From positions 62,001 through 126,000 of the forward strand of contig NZ_BDBL01000017.1 of NCBI RefSeq assembly GCF_001612965.1: a DNA stretch of 64,000 nt, given 5' to 3'. The notes beneath the pieces were generated by a model. That model was not told the DNA's origin, ran no database searches, and saw only the letters and a list, made by a program, of their open reading frames with translations. Shown in pieces: positions 28,727 through 37,454 of this stretch. The stretch's first letter is position 1. The number at the start of each line of letters is the position of its first letter. The position numbers and the translations under genes were made by a program. Origin of the DNA: Nocardia kruczakiae NBRC 101016 (GTDB lineage: Bacteria > Actinomycetota > Actinomycetes > Mycobacteriales > Mycobacteriaceae).

Positions 28727-29719
28727 CTACCGCAGCGCCGCATTTCGCGACGCATCGCCGGCGACCAGTTCGGCAAGGTGACGCAACAGGAAGTCGTTCA
28801 CCGCACCGGTCCGCTCGAGTTGAACGAGATGCCCTGCGCCCGGGACCTTTTCGACCGCGCGCAGATCCGGTACGTGCGTGCGCAGCACCGCCAGCGGGTC
28901 GCGGCCGCTGAAACCTTCCATATCAGGGTCGTTCTCGCCGTAGAGGAAACAGGTCGGCACCGTGACCGTCGTGGGCACGCCCTCGGTCAGTTCCCAGTTG
29001 CGGTCCAATGCCCGATACCAGGTGAGCCCGCCGGTGAAGCCGGTTCGTTCGAATTCGGCTGCGAGGGTCTCGAATTCGGATTCCGGCAACCACGACCAGG
29101 GCAGTGCGGGCGCCTGCGGCAGAGCGTCGAGGTAACCGATGCCGGGTGGATTCTTCCACGTGTCGAGGTAGTGGAACTCGCCACTGAGCGCGTAGTACAC
29201 GCGGGCCAGGAATTCGCGGGGACGCGCGGCGAGTTCGGCGTCGGCGACACCGGGCTCCTGGAAATACGACAGATGCAGGAAATGACGCTGCGCGGCGCGC
29301 GTCCAGAACTCCGACGGCGCCTTCGGCGGCCGGGGCGCGTACGGATTGTTCAGCACCATGATCGCCGCGACCCGCTCCGGTGCCCGCAATGCCAGCTCCC
29401 ACACCAGCTGGGCGCCGAAGTCCAGGCCGACGAAAACCGCTCGCTCGGCGCCGATCTCGTCGAGCAGCCCGAGCAGATCGCCGATCACGGCCCGGTTCGT
29501 GGTCTCCTCCACTCCGCCGGGCGCCTCGGTGCGGCCGTACCCACGCAGATCCGGGGCGATGGCGTGATATCCGGCCGCCGCCAGCGCCGGCAGCTGCCGA
29601 TGCCACACATACCAGCCGTGCGGAAATCCGTGACAGAAGATCACCGGATATCCGCGGCCCTCTTCGGCGATATGCAGCCGAATCCCGTTGGTCTCCACGA
29701 ACCGATGCGTCGGCCCCAC
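28727..29719 (-). CDS. Alpha/beta hydrolase, epoxide-hydrolase type
   Basis: A 330-residue alpha/beta hydrolase. The oxyanion motif HGFP is at 30-33, the nucleophile Asp100 lies in VFVGLDFGAQLVWELA, and the catalytic His is at about 297 in VPGAGHLVQLE. An Asp rather than Ser nucleophile fits epoxide hydrolases and dehalogenases; the cap region with YYALSGEFHYLDTWKNPPG fits the former. GTG 29719 follows GGGAGG. It diverges from an SDR gene, with a KstR-like box 17 bases before its start. The substrate is unknown; steroid or lipid epoxides are possible. Confidence 0.87.
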   Translation of the reverse strand: MGPTHRFVETNGIRLHIAEEGRGYPVIFCHGFPHGWYVWHRQLPALAAAGYHAIAPDLRGYGRTEAPGGVEETTNRAVIGDLLGLLDEIGAERAVFVGLDFGAQLVWELALRAPERVAAIMVLNNPYAPRPPKAPSEFWTRAAQRHFLHLSYFQEPGVADAELAARPREFLARVYYALSGEFHYLDTWKNPPGIGYLDALPQAPALPWSWLPESEFETLAAEFERTGFTGGLTWYRALDRNWELTEGVPTTVTVPTCFLYGENDPDMEGFSGRDPLAVLRTHVPDLRAVEKVPGAGHLVQLERTGAVNDFLLRHLAELVAGDASRNAALR

Positions 29720-29735
29720 TGCGCCTCCCAGGTAC

Positions 29736-29749
29736 TAGAACACGTTCTC
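29736..29749. promoter_or_regulatory. KstR-like box
   Basis: TAGAACACGTTCTC lies between the divergent epoxide hydrolase and SDR genes. It fits the KstR pattern TnnAACnnGTTnnA except for the last base, and its core AGAACACGTTCT has inverted AGAAC/GTTCT arms. KstR represses cholesterol side-chain and ring catabolism genes in mycobacteria and rhodococci. Binding is inferred. Confidence 0.65.
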
Positions 29750-29773
29750 GTTTCACGGTAGTGTCCCGGAGTC

Positions 29774-30610
29774 GTGAACGGAATACTGACCGATCGAGTC
29801 GCCGTCGTCACCGGCGCGAGCCGCGGCATCGGTAAGGGCATCGCGCTGGAGTTGGGCGCGGCCGGCGCCACGGTCTACGTGACCGGGCGCTCCGAACGCC
29901 CGGGGCAGCTGCCGGGCACGGTGGCCGCGACCGCGAGCGAGATCGATGAGCTCGGCGGGCGCGGGGTGCCGTTCGTCTGCGACCATCGCGACGACGAGGC
30001 GGTCGCGCGACTGTTCGATACCGTACGTGCCGACCAGGGCCGGTTGGATGTGCTGGTCAACAATGTCTACAACTCCCCCGCCTCGGCGCGCTGGCTCGGC
30101 AAACCGTTCTGGGAGGTGCCGCCGAAGGCGTGGGACGAGGGCTTCGACATCGGCGTGCGCTCCCATTACGCTGCCGCCCATTTCGCGGCGCCGCTGCTCA
30201 TCGAATCGGGCGGGCTGATCGTCGACATCTCCTCACCGGGCGCCGAACATTTCACGCACAATGTCGTCTACGGCGTGGGCAAGGCCGCCGTCGACCGGCT
30301 GACCGCGGATATGGCGCACGATCTGGCCGGCACCGAGGTCACGGTGGTGTCGCTGTGGCCGGGAATCGTGAATACCGAACTGCTGCAGCTGGTTCCGGTC
30401 GATGCGCAGGGACGACGGCTGATCACACTCCCCGGTGAGGGCACCTTCGATCTGAACGAGGCCGAGACTCCGCATTTCGCCGGGCGGGCGGTGGTCGCGC
30501 TCGCGGCGGATCCGAGCCGGCGTTCGCGCACGGGCCGTGCATGGCGGGTGGCCGATCTGGCCGAAGCCTACGGGTTCACCGATATCGACGGTCGCGTGCC
30601 GCGCACGTGA
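29774..30610 (+). CDS. Short-chain dehydrogenase/reductase (DHRS1-like)
   Basis: A 278-residue SDR. The cofactor motif is VVTGASRGIGKGIALELGAA, followed by TGRS, which favours NADP. The catalytic tetrad is seen as Asn in VLVNNVYNSPAS, Ser in IVDISSPGAEHF, and Tyr/Lys in YGVGKAAVDRL. The long C-terminal part with TVVSLWPGIVNTELL and the final WRVADLAEAYGFTDIDGR is typical of DHRS1-like SDRs. GTG 29774 has TAGTGT upstream, but also GGAG, so leader length is unsure. It shares a control region with the epoxide hydrolase. Confidence 0.9.
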   Translation: MNGILTDRVAVVTGASRGIGKGIALELGAAGATVYVTGRSERPGQLPGTVAATASEIDELGGRGVPFVCDHRDDEAVARLFDTVRADQGRLDVLVNNVYNSPASARWLGKPFWEVPPKAWDEGFDIGVRSHYAAAHFAAPLLIESGGLIVDISSPGAEHFTHNVVYGVGKAAVDRLTADMAHDLAGTEVTVVSLWPGIVNTELLQLVPVDAQGRRLITLPGEGTFDLNEAETPHFAGRAVVALAADPSRRSRTGRAWRVADLAEAYGFTDIDGRVPRT

Positions 30611-30677
30611 GGGCCGCCGTTGTCCTAGCCTGAGGCGGCGGGCCGCATCGCGCGGCGCCGGCGGTGAAGGAGGGTGG

Positions 30678-31169
30678 ATGGACGCGATCGCGAATTTCGA
30701 CGCGTTGGTAGCGGCGGCGGACGCTCCGATCTATGTGGTGACAGTGGCGACCGAGTCCGGGCGCGCCGGGTGCGTCGTCGGCTTCGCATCCCAGGTCGGT
30801 ATCGAACCACGCCGATTCCTGGTGTGTGTTTCCGAGCTCAACCACACCTACCGGGTGGTGGCCGACGCCACCCACGTCGCGGTTCATCTCATCGATTCCG
30901 GGTCGCGGGCCCTGGCACAGCTCTTCGGCGCGGAAACCGGCGACGATATCGACAAGTTCACATGGTGCCGGTGGCATCACGGGCCCGATGGAGTCGTGGT
31001 GCTCGACGAGGCAGCGGCCTGGTTCTGCGGCCGGATCCTCGAGCGACACGATTTCGGCGACCACGTGGGTCTGTTACTGGAACCGCTGGGCGGCCCGAAG
31101 CCGCCGGAGGGCACCACCGGACTGCGCTACAGCGACCTCGCCGATCTCACCCCCGGCCACCCCGCTTGA
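30678..31169 (+). CDS. Flavin-reductase-like FMN-binding domain protein
   Basis: A 163-residue single-domain protein of the flavin reductase-like split barrel: APIYVVTVATESGRAGCVVG, then GFASQVGIEPRRFLVCVSEL and THVAVHLIDSGSRALAQLFG. Such proteins bind FMN and either supply reduced flavin to a monooxygenase or act alone. AAGGAGG precedes ATG 30678. It lies 67 bases after the SDR on the same strand and ends nine bases from the convergent LysR gene. No partner oxygenase is adjacent. Confidence 0.88.
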   Translation: MDAIANFDALVAAADAPIYVVTVATESGRAGCVVGFASQVGIEPRRFLVCVSELNHTYRVVADATHVAVHLIDSGSRALAQLFGAETGDDIDKFTWCRWHHGPDGVVVLDEAAAWFCGRILERHDFGDHVGLLLEPLGGPKPPEGTTGLRYSDLADLTPGHPA

Positions 31170-31178
31170 AGCTGCCCT

Positions 31179-32039
31179 CTAGCAGCTCGAGGCCCCCTGG
31201 CCGCTCAGGGCGATATCGAGGAAGCTTCGCACCGACCTGCCCGGCGCGGGCCGGGTTCGCCAGGCCAGCCGCAGGGTCGAGGGCGGGGCATCGGGGACGT
31301 CGAGGTAGGCCACACCGGGATGCGGCGCCCGGGTCCGCGCCAATTCGGGAACGGCCCCGATGCCCCGGTCGGCGGCGATCAGTTCGATCCATTCGTCGAA
31401 ATTCGTGCAGGTGACGATCTCACGTCCGGATTCGGCTGCGGGCCAACTGGTTTCGTCGGTGGTGCCGGAGACGGTGTTGACCACCAGCGGATGGGCGGCC
31501 AGATCCTGCCATCGCGGCGCCGACGCCTTCGCCAGCGGCGAGCGGGTGGAGACCGCCGCCACCCGCCGCTCGGTGCCGATGATCCGCCCGGTCATGGCGG
31601 CCGGCAGCCGAATCTCCTTGCGATACAGGGCGATATCGATACGTCCCGCCGCGACGGCGGCCACCGGATCGTCGATGCGATGGATGCCGACCCGCCCGCC
31701 GCGGGCCTCGAAACGGGTACGGACCTCGGTGAACCAATCGTCGGGCAGCAGCCAGGAAAATCCCACCGACACCCGGGCCCGCAGCCGCAGATCGGCGGTC
31801 ACGGCGTCGACGTCGGCGACGATCCGTGTCGCGGCCGCCAGCAGATACTCCCCTTCCGCGGTGAGGGCGAAGCGCCGCGCGCTGCGCTCGACCAGCCGGC
31901 AGTCCAGAATCCGTTCCGCCTGCTGCACGGTGCGGGTCAGCGACGGCTGCGTGGTGTGCAGCCGGGCGGCGGCGCGGGTGTAGTTGGCTTCCTCGCACAG
32001 CACCAGGAACGCGCGCAGATGCCGCAATTCCAGTTCCAT
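31179..32039 (-). CDS. LysR-family regulator
   Basis: A 286-residue LysR protein: N-terminal helix-turn-helix (LRHLRAFLVLCEEANYTRAA, then LHTTQPSLTRTVQQAE) and a periplasmic-binding-like effector domain. The frame extends to 32189, but ATG 32039 gives the normal LysR start (MELELRHLRAF). It diverges from an MFS gene 70 bases away and is probably its regulator. A T-N11-A site can be read at 32051-32063 within GTATACATCGTGCAC. Confidence 0.9.
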   Translation of the reverse strand: MELELRHLRAFLVLCEEANYTRAAARLHTTQPSLTRTVQQAERILDCRLVERSARRFALTAEGEYLLAAATRIVADVDAVTADLRLRARVSVGFSWLLPDDWFTEVRTRFEARGGRVGIHRIDDPVAAVAAGRIDIALYRKEIRLPAAMTGRIIGTERRVAAVSTRSPLAKASAPRWQDLAAHPLVVNTVSGTTDETSWPAAESGREIVTCTNFDEWIELIAADRGIGAVPELARTRAPHPGVAYLDVPDAPPSTLRLAWRTRPAPGRSVRSFLDIALSGQGASSC

Positions 32040-32109
32040 ACGCTCAGCGTATACATCGTGCACAGCAAGCATTTCACCGGACGGCGAGGGATCCGTAGCG
32101 TGGATCGAC

Positions 32110-33273
32110 GTGACCATCGCAGTTCCTCGCCAGGCATCCCTCGCGCCGGCCCTGCGCGCCTCGGCCGGCTTGGCCGCCGCCATGGGCATCGGGCGCTTCG
32201 TCTACACGCCGCTGCTTCCGGTGATGATCGATGCCGGACGCTTCGGCGCACATACCGGCGCGATCGTGGCCGCCGCGAACTACGCCGGCTACCTGCTGGG
32301 CGCGGTCGCGCTGGCACGCTTTCCGGAATACAACGGCGGCAACGCTTTCCGGGTCTCGGCTGCCGCGCTGGTGACGAGTGAAGCGGCCATGGCTGTTCCG
32401 GCGCCCGCGATACTGCCGATCATCCTGCGGACGGTGGCCGGCATCGCCAGCGCGGTGCTGTTCATCGGCTGTGCGCAGATCGCCGCCCGGCACGAAAACC
32501 GCAGGCGCGCAGCCGGTATCGCCTTCGCCGGAGTGGGTACGGGAATCGCGGCAACCGGGGCGCTGGTGCTGATCGCGCAATCGGTGCTGTCGTGGCAGGC
32601 GCTGTGGCTCGCCGCGGCCGGACTGACCGCGTTGCTGCTGTGGCCTGCCCTGCGGTTGGAGGTCGTCGCCGGCAGCCGGACCGGTGCGGCCACGGTGCGG
32701 TCGACACGCAACTGGCGGCTCCTGCAGACGACCTATTTCCTGGAGGGGCTGGGCTATATCGTCCTGGGCACGTTCCTGGTCGCCGCGGTCGGCGCCACCG
32801 GACATCGGACGGCCGGCACCGCGATCTGGATCGTGGTGGGAGTGGCGGCCGCCCCGGCGACGGTGGTGTGGGGCCTGATCGCCCGACGGGCGACGCCGGT
32901 GATCGCGCTGGTGGCCGCACTCGTGCTGCAGTGCCTGTCCGCGCTGTTGCCGACGCTGTCGGCGGGTGTGTGGCCGGCGGTGGTGTCGGCCGCGCTGTTC
33001 GGCGCGACCTTCATGGGGATCACCCTGCTCGCCCTCGAGATCGGCGACGATCTGGCCGGGCCGGGTGCGGCGGTGACCTTGACCGCCGGATACGGACTCG
33101 GCCAGATGCTCGGTCCCCTGGTGGTGGCGCCGGTGCTCGGCGACAGCTACGGCGCCGCGTTCACGATCGCGACGCTGATTCTGGCCGTGGCAGCCGTAAC
33201 AGCGATCACGATCGGATCGGGCCGGCGCCGCGACCCTGAGGCCGCAGCGCCCACGCCGCTCAGGCGAACTTGA
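32110..33273 (+). CDS. MFS transporter, YbfB/YjiJ type
   Basis: A 387-residue membrane protein with about twelve hydrophobic segments. The opening AAAMGIGRFVYTPLLPVM and ANYAGYLLGAVALAR match the YbfB/YjiJ family of major facilitator transporters. GTG 32110 is the last in-frame start before helix one; its ribosome site is weak. The last 14 bases overlap the end of the convergent secG gene. Likely controlled by the divergent LysR gene; substrate unknown. Confidence 0.88.
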   Translation: MTIAVPRQASLAPALRASAGLAAAMGIGRFVYTPLLPVMIDAGRFGAHTGAIVAAANYAGYLLGAVALARFPEYNGGNAFRVSAAALVTSEAAMAVPAPAILPIILRTVAGIASAVLFIGCAQIAARHENRRRAAGIAFAGVGTGIAATGALVLIAQSVLSWQALWLAAAGLTALLLWPALRLEVVAGSRTGAATVRSTRNWRLLQTTYFLEGLGYIVLGTFLVAAVGATGHRTAGTAIWIVVGVAAAPATVVWGLIARRATPVIALVAALVLQCLSALLPTLSAGVWPAVVSAALFGATFMGITLLALEIGDDLAGPGAAVTLTAGYGLGQMLGPLVVAPVLGDSYGAAFTIATLILAVAAVTAITIGSGRRRDPEAAAPTPLRRT

Positions 33274-33493
33274 TCTCGAAGCCGATGCCGAGAATGGCGA
33301 TGAACCAGATCAGGCCCACGAAGATGGTGATGCGGTCGAGGTTCTTCTCGACGACCGTGGATCCGGACAGGCTCGACTGCACACCGCCACCGAACAGGCT
33401 GGACAAGCCTCCACCCTTCGCGCGGTGCAGCAACACCAGCAACACCAGCAACACGCTGGTGATGACCAGGAGGATATCCAGGAACATTTGCAT
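33260..33493 (-). CDS. secG: Protein translocase subunit SecG
   Basis: A 77-residue SecG with two membrane helices (LDILLVITSVLLVLLVLLHR and IFVGLIWFIAILGIGFEI) and the Gly-rich loop AKGGGLSSLFGGG between them. It joins SecY and SecE in the translocon. TAAACT (minus strand, 33500-33505) ends six bases before the ATG, so it has its own, probably leaderless, promoter. In related genera secG is close to tpiA; here it is about 9.3 kb away on the same strand. Confidence 0.96.
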   Translation of the reverse strand: MQMFLDILLVITSVLLVLLVLLHRAKGGGLSSLFGGGVQSSLSGSTVVEKNLDRITIFVGLIWFIAILGIGFEIKFA

Positions 33494-33514
33494 GCCGACA
33501 GTTTATGCGGATGC

Positions 33515-34261
33515 TCAGCCCACCACCGAACCGGCCGTCATCCCGCCGTCGACGACGAATTCCGCACCGGTGCAATAGCTGGATTCGGTGCTCGCCAGAA
33601 AAACCACCAGATCCGACACCTCGGCGGGCAGGCCGAGCCGCGCCCGCACATTCTCGCCGCGATCGACGGCGATCTCCTCGGTGACTCCGATCATCGGCGT
33701 GAGGATGCCGCCGGGATGCACCGAGTTGACCCGCACGCCCTCGGGCGCGAGTTCCAGCGCGGCCGACTTGGTCAGTCCCCGCACCCCGAATTTCGAGGCG
33801 GTATAGGCGTGCATACCGCTCACGCCCTGGATACCGGCCGCGGAGGAAATATTGATCACCGCGGCCGGCCGGGCGGCCACCAGGGCGTCGCGTGCGGCAC
33901 TCAATCCCAGGAAGGGGCCGGTCAGATTGATATCGATGACCCGCTGCCACTGCTTCTCGGTGTAGGCGCCCAGCGGGCCGCCGTCGAGGACGCCCGCGTT
34001 GTTCACCAGCACGTTCAACAGCCCGAATCGTTCGACGGTGGCGGCGACGGCGGCCTGCCAATCGGCGGACTCGGTGACGTCGAGGTGCACGTAGCCGGCC
34101 TGCTCACCCAGTTCCGCGGCCAGCGCCTGCCCAGCGTCGTCGGCGATGTCGCCGAGCATCACCCGCGCCCCCTCGGCGACGAAGGCCCGCGCGTGCGAGG
34201 CGCCCATGCCGGAAGCACCGCCGCTGATGAGGGCGACTCGGCCCGTCAAACGTCCACTCAT
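33515..34261 (-). CDS. SDR resembling 3-alpha(20-beta)-hydroxysteroid dehydrogenase (FabG3-like)
   Basis: A 248-residue SDR with MSGRLTGRVALISGG, MLGDI giving NAD preference, VLVNNAGVLDGG, the catalytic Ser in INISSAAGIQG and Tyr/Lys in YTASKFGVRGLTKS. These stretches, and the end STESSYCTGAEFVVDGGMTAG, are very like M. tuberculosis Rv2002 (FabG3), a 20-beta-hydroxysteroid dehydrogenase. ATG 34261 is the family start. It is the third gene of a TetR-OYE-SDR unit, 35 bases after the OYE gene. Confidence 0.88.
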   Translation of the reverse strand: MSGRLTGRVALISGGASGMGASHARAFVAEGARVMLGDIADDAGQALAAELGEQAGYVHLDVTESADWQAAVAATVERFGLLNVLVNNAGVLDGGPLGAYTEKQWQRVIDINLTGPFLGLSAARDALVAARPAAVINISSAAGIQGVSGMHAYTASKFGVRGLTKSAALELAPEGVRVNSVHPGGILTPMIGVTEEIAVDRGENVRARLGLPAEVSDLVVFLASTESSYCTGAEFVVDGGMTAGSVVG

Positions 34262-34296
34262 GAATTCGTCTCTCTCTTCTCTCTCGTCGATCCGGG

Positions 34297-35481
34297 TCAG
34301 CGGGTGGGAATGGGCGGGCCGTCCAGCCGCAGCACGCATCGGGTGCCGGTATAGATGCTGGGCATGCATTCGTTGCAGTGGATGCAGGCCGAGCGGATGT
34401 CGGCATCGGACCGGATGCGCTGCAACAGATCCGGTTCGCGCAGCAGGGCGCGGCCCATCGCCAGGAATTCGAAGCCTTCGCGGCGCGCCCGCCGCATATC
34501 GTCGATATCGGTGATCCCGCCCAGCAGTACCAGCGGCATCGACAGCTCGCGGCGGAACTGGCGGGCCCGTTCGAGCAGATAGGTGCCGTGATACGGGTAT
34601 TCGCGCAGGAACGCCTTGCCGACGAGCTTGAAGCCCAGCCGGGTCGGGCCGGGCAGCGTCTTGGCGAACGCCTGCCGTGGCGCATCGCCGTGGAACAGCA
34701 GCATGGGGTTGAGCAGCGAACTGCCGGCCGTCAGTTCGAGGGCGTCGAGTCCACCGTCGGATTCCAGCCAGGACGCCACCCGGAGCGATTCGGCCAGCGA
34801 GAAGCCGCCGCGCACACCGTCTTCCATATTCAGCTTGGCCAGAATCGCCAGCCGGTTGCCGACGGCTTCGCGCACCGCGAGCGCGATTTCGCGGGCCATC
34901 CGGGCGCGATGCTCCAAGGGGCCGCCGTAGGCGTCCTTGCGGCGGTTCAGCAGGGGGCTCAGGAACGAGCTGACCAGATAGTTGTGGCCGAAATGCAGTT
35001 CCACGGCGTCGAATCCGGCTTCCTCGGCCAGCAATACCGCCCGCACGTGCGCGGTGACGAGCTCCTGGATCTCGGCCACCGACGGGGACTTCATCATCTT
35101 CATGCTCAGCGGCGACCACAGCCGCGTCGGCGCCAGCGCCGGTGCCCGGTTCGAGGCGGCATCGGCCACCGGCCCGGCATGCCCGATCTGCGCGCTGACC
35201 TTGGCGCCTTCGGCATGAATGGCGTCGGTGAGCCGCCGCAGGCCCGGTAGCGCCTCGGGACGCATCCAGATCTGGTGCCGATCGGTGCGCCCGCCCGGCG
35301 CGACGGCACAGTAGGCGATGGTGCTCATTCCGACGCCGCCGGCCGCGATCTCGCGATGGAACTCGATCAGTTCGTCGGTGACCAGCGCATCGGGTGTGCG
35401 GCCCTCGAAGGTGGCGGCCTTGATCACCCGGTTGCGCAGGGTGATCGGGCCCAGATCGACGGGTTCGAAGATATCGTTCAC
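34297..35481 (-). CDS. NADH:flavin oxidoreductase, Old Yellow Enzyme family
   Basis: A 394-residue FMN-binding TIM-barrel protein. It begins IFEPVDLGPITLRNRVIKAA and has the active pair in AQIGHAG, then VELHFGHNYLVSSFLSPLLN with RRKDAYGGPLEHRARM and LLGGITDIDDMRRARREG. A C-terminal cysteine cluster (ACIHCNECMPS) hints at a Fe-S site as in the dienoyl-CoA reductase branch, but the protein lacks that branch's extra FAD domain. GTG 35481 follows AGGAGTAGTA and lies two bases after the TetR stop. A substrate with a conjugated enone, such as a steroid, is plausible. Confidence 0.88.
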   Translation of the reverse strand: MNDIFEPVDLGPITLRNRVIKAATFEGRTPDALVTDELIEFHREIAAGGVGMSTIAYCAVAPGGRTDRHQIWMRPEALPGLRRLTDAIHAEGAKVSAQIGHAGPVADAASNRAPALAPTRLWSPLSMKMMKSPSVAEIQELVTAHVRAVLLAEEAGFDAVELHFGHNYLVSSFLSPLLNRRKDAYGGPLEHRARMAREIALAVREAVGNRLAILAKLNMEDGVRGGFSLAESLRVASWLESDGGLDALELTAGSSLLNPMLLFHGDAPRQAFAKTLPGPTRLGFKLVGKAFLREYPYHGTYLLERARQFRRELSMPLVLLGGITDIDDMRRARREGFEFLAMGRALLREPDLLQRIRSDADIRSACIHCNECMPSIYTGTRCVLRLDGPPIPTR

Positions 35482-35483
35482 TA

Positions 35484-36089
35484 CTACTCCTGTACGGCGG
35501 TGTGCGAAGCGGTGGGGGCGGGCACGGGCGGCGGCGCGCTCAACCCGGCGATGACGAATTCGCGCAGCGTCGCCACCGAGGACGGCGCGATGTCGTAGTC
35601 CTCGGTGCTGCCGAAGCGCATGATGATCAGGTCGAAGGCCAGCTGCCAGCGGCGGCGTGCCTCGCCGGAGCTCAGCTCGGGCAGCAGTTGCGACCACGAC
35701 TCCATCCGGAACCACTGGTGCTGCCAGGACATCGGCCGCCGGCGCAGGATCAATCCGGCCAGCAACCGCAGATGCAACCGGCCCATCGGGTCGGCGGCGA
35801 GGTCGACGAACGGCGCGAGCACCGCATCGACCACCGCCGGGACCGAGCTGGGCGCGGTGGCCGTGGCCGCCGCCAGCCCCTCGGCCCACAGCGGTCCGAG
35901 CCGATCCTCGATCAGGGCGGCGATCAGAGTCTCCTTGGAGCCGAAGTGGTAGTGCACCGCGGCCGGGTTGGCGCCCGCGGCCACGCAGATCGCCCGCACC
36001 GAGACGTCCTCGTAGCGCTCGGTCAGCAGTAACCGCTCCGCGGCCGCCAGCAGTTTGGCCCGGGTACCCGCCGCCACCTTCTCGCCCAT
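35484..36089 (-). CDS. TetR-family repressor
   Basis: A 201-residue regulator with N-terminal helix-turn-helix (LLAAAERLLLTERYEDVSVR, then AICVAAGANPAAVHYHFGSK) and a C-terminal domain of the TetR_C type. ATG 36089 (MGEKVAAGT) is preferred. An upstream ATG at 36128 lies inside a perfect palindrome that looks like the operator. It leads the OYE and SDR genes and diverges from the LLM operon, so it may control both. Confidence 0.9.
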   Translation of the reverse strand: MGEKVAAGTRAKLLAAAERLLLTERYEDVSVRAICVAAGANPAAVHYHFGSKETLIAALIEDRLGPLWAEGLAAATATAPSSVPAVVDAVLAPFVDLAADPMGRLHLRLLAGLILRRRPMSWQHQWFRMESWSQLLPELSSGEARRRWQLAFDLIIMRFGSTEDYDIAPSSVATLREFVIAGLSAPPPVPAPTASHTAVQE

Positions 36090-36109
36090 GCGGTTAGTGA
36101 ACCACGACA

Positions 36110-36136
36110 CAGAACAGGTTTCAATCATTGATTGAA
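36110..36136. promoter_or_regulatory. Palindromic operator between TetR and LLM genes
   Basis: TTCAATCA-T-TGATTGAA (36120-36136) is a perfect 17-base palindrome 31 bases before the TetR start. Overlapping it, 36110-36123 reads CAGAACAGGTTTCA, one base off the KstR pattern TnnAACnnGTTnnA; this second match is weak evidence. Confidence 0.65.
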
Positions 36137-36254
36137 TCAGTGAGACAAAGTGCTGCGCAACGCAGTTTTTCCGATAGTGGACATGTCAAGGAATACTGGG
36201 GAAGCCACCCTCGTTCAGGTGATTGAACTTTTGATCAGACCTCAGGAGGCGGCC

Positions 36255-37394
36255 ATGCAGTTCGGCATCTTCACCGTCGGCGACGTCACCGTCGATCCGA
36301 CCACCGGAATCGCGCCCACCGAGGGCGAACGCATCGACGCGATGATGCGATTGGCCCTGAAGGCCGAGGAGGTCGGGCTGGACGTGTTCGCCACCGGTGA
36401 GCACCACAATCCCCCGTTCGTGCCGTCCTCGCCGACCACCATGCTCGGCTGGGTCGCCGCGCGCACCGAAAAACTGCGGTTGTCGACCTCCACCACCCTC
36501 ATCACCACCAACGACCCGGTGAAGATCGCCGAGGACTACGCGATGCTGCAGCATCTGTCCGGCGGCCGGGTCGATCTGATGATGGGCCGCGGCAACACCG
36601 GCCCGGTCTACCCGTGGTTCGGCAAGGACATCCGCAAGGGCGTCGAACTCGCGATCGAGAACTATCACCTGCTGCGCCGGCTGTGGCGCGAACCGGTGGT
36701 CGACTGGCAGGGTCAGTTCCGCACGCCGCTGCAGGGATTCACCGCCACTCCCGCACCGCTGGACGGCACGCCGCCGTTCGTGTGGCACGGCTCGATCCGG
36801 TCGCCGGAGATCGCCGAGCAGGCCGCCTACTACGGCGACGGCTTCTTCCACAACAACATCTTCTGGAACAAGGAGCACACCGAGGAGATGGTGCGGCTGT
36901 ACCGGCAGCGGTTCGAGCACTACGGTCACGGCTCGGCCGACCAGGCCATCGTCGGGCTGGGCGGGCAGGTCTTCATGGCCGAGACGGAGGCGGCGGCCAA
37001 GAAGTTCTTCCGGCCGTACTTCGACAACGCGCCCGTCTACGGGCACGGTCCGTCGCTGGAGGACTTCACCGAGATGACGCCCCTGACCGTCGGTACTCCC
37101 GAGCAGGTCATCGAGCGCACCCTCGGCTTCGCCGACTACGCCGGCGACTACCAGCGCCAGCTGTTCCTGATCGACCACGCCGGCCTGCCGATCGACGTCG
37201 CCCTGGAACAGGTCGAAATCCTCGGCCACGAAGTGGTGCCGGTGCTGCGCAAGGAATTCGAATTGCGCCGTCCCGCCCACGTTCCCAGCGATCCGCCGAC
37301 CCACGCGTCGCTGGTGGCCGCCGGTCCGGAGGCGCCGCATCACCTGGTCGAGCCGGCGCGTGAGCGGCTGCTGGCCGCCGCCGAGCAGGCCTGA
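36255..37394 (+). CDS. LLM-class flavin-dependent oxidoreductase, CE1758 family
   Basis: A 379-residue luciferase-like monooxygenase: QFGIFTVGDVTVDPTTG, EEVGLDVFATGEHHNPPFVP, LSGGRVDLMMGRGNTGPVYP and YYGDGFFHNNIFWNKEH. This matches the CE1758 group, which occurs in actinobacteria beside a dedicated FMN reductase of the CE1759 family; that gene is indeed next. It would use reduced FMN and oxygen on an unknown substrate. ATG 36255 follows CAGGAGG. First gene of a three-gene unit. Confidence 0.9.
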   Translation: MQFGIFTVGDVTVDPTTGIAPTEGERIDAMMRLALKAEEVGLDVFATGEHHNPPFVPSSPTTMLGWVAARTEKLRLSTSTTLITTNDPVKIAEDYAMLQHLSGGRVDLMMGRGNTGPVYPWFGKDIRKGVELAIENYHLLRRLWREPVVDWQGQFRTPLQGFTATPAPLDGTPPFVWHGSIRSPEIAEQAAYYGDGFFHNNIFWNKEHTEEMVRLYRQRFEHYGHGSADQAIVGLGGQVFMAETEAAAKKFFRPYFDNAPVYGHGPSLEDFTEMTPLTVGTPEQVIERTLGFADYAGDYQRQLFLIDHAGLPIDVALEQVEILGHEVVPVLRKEFELRRPAHVPSDPPTHASLVAAGPEAPHHLVEPARERLLAAAEQA

Positions 37395-37454
37395 TTCGTA
37401 GTAATCATCCGACCGCCGCACTCATCCACCGCATCGAACGAGGGACGAAAACCC

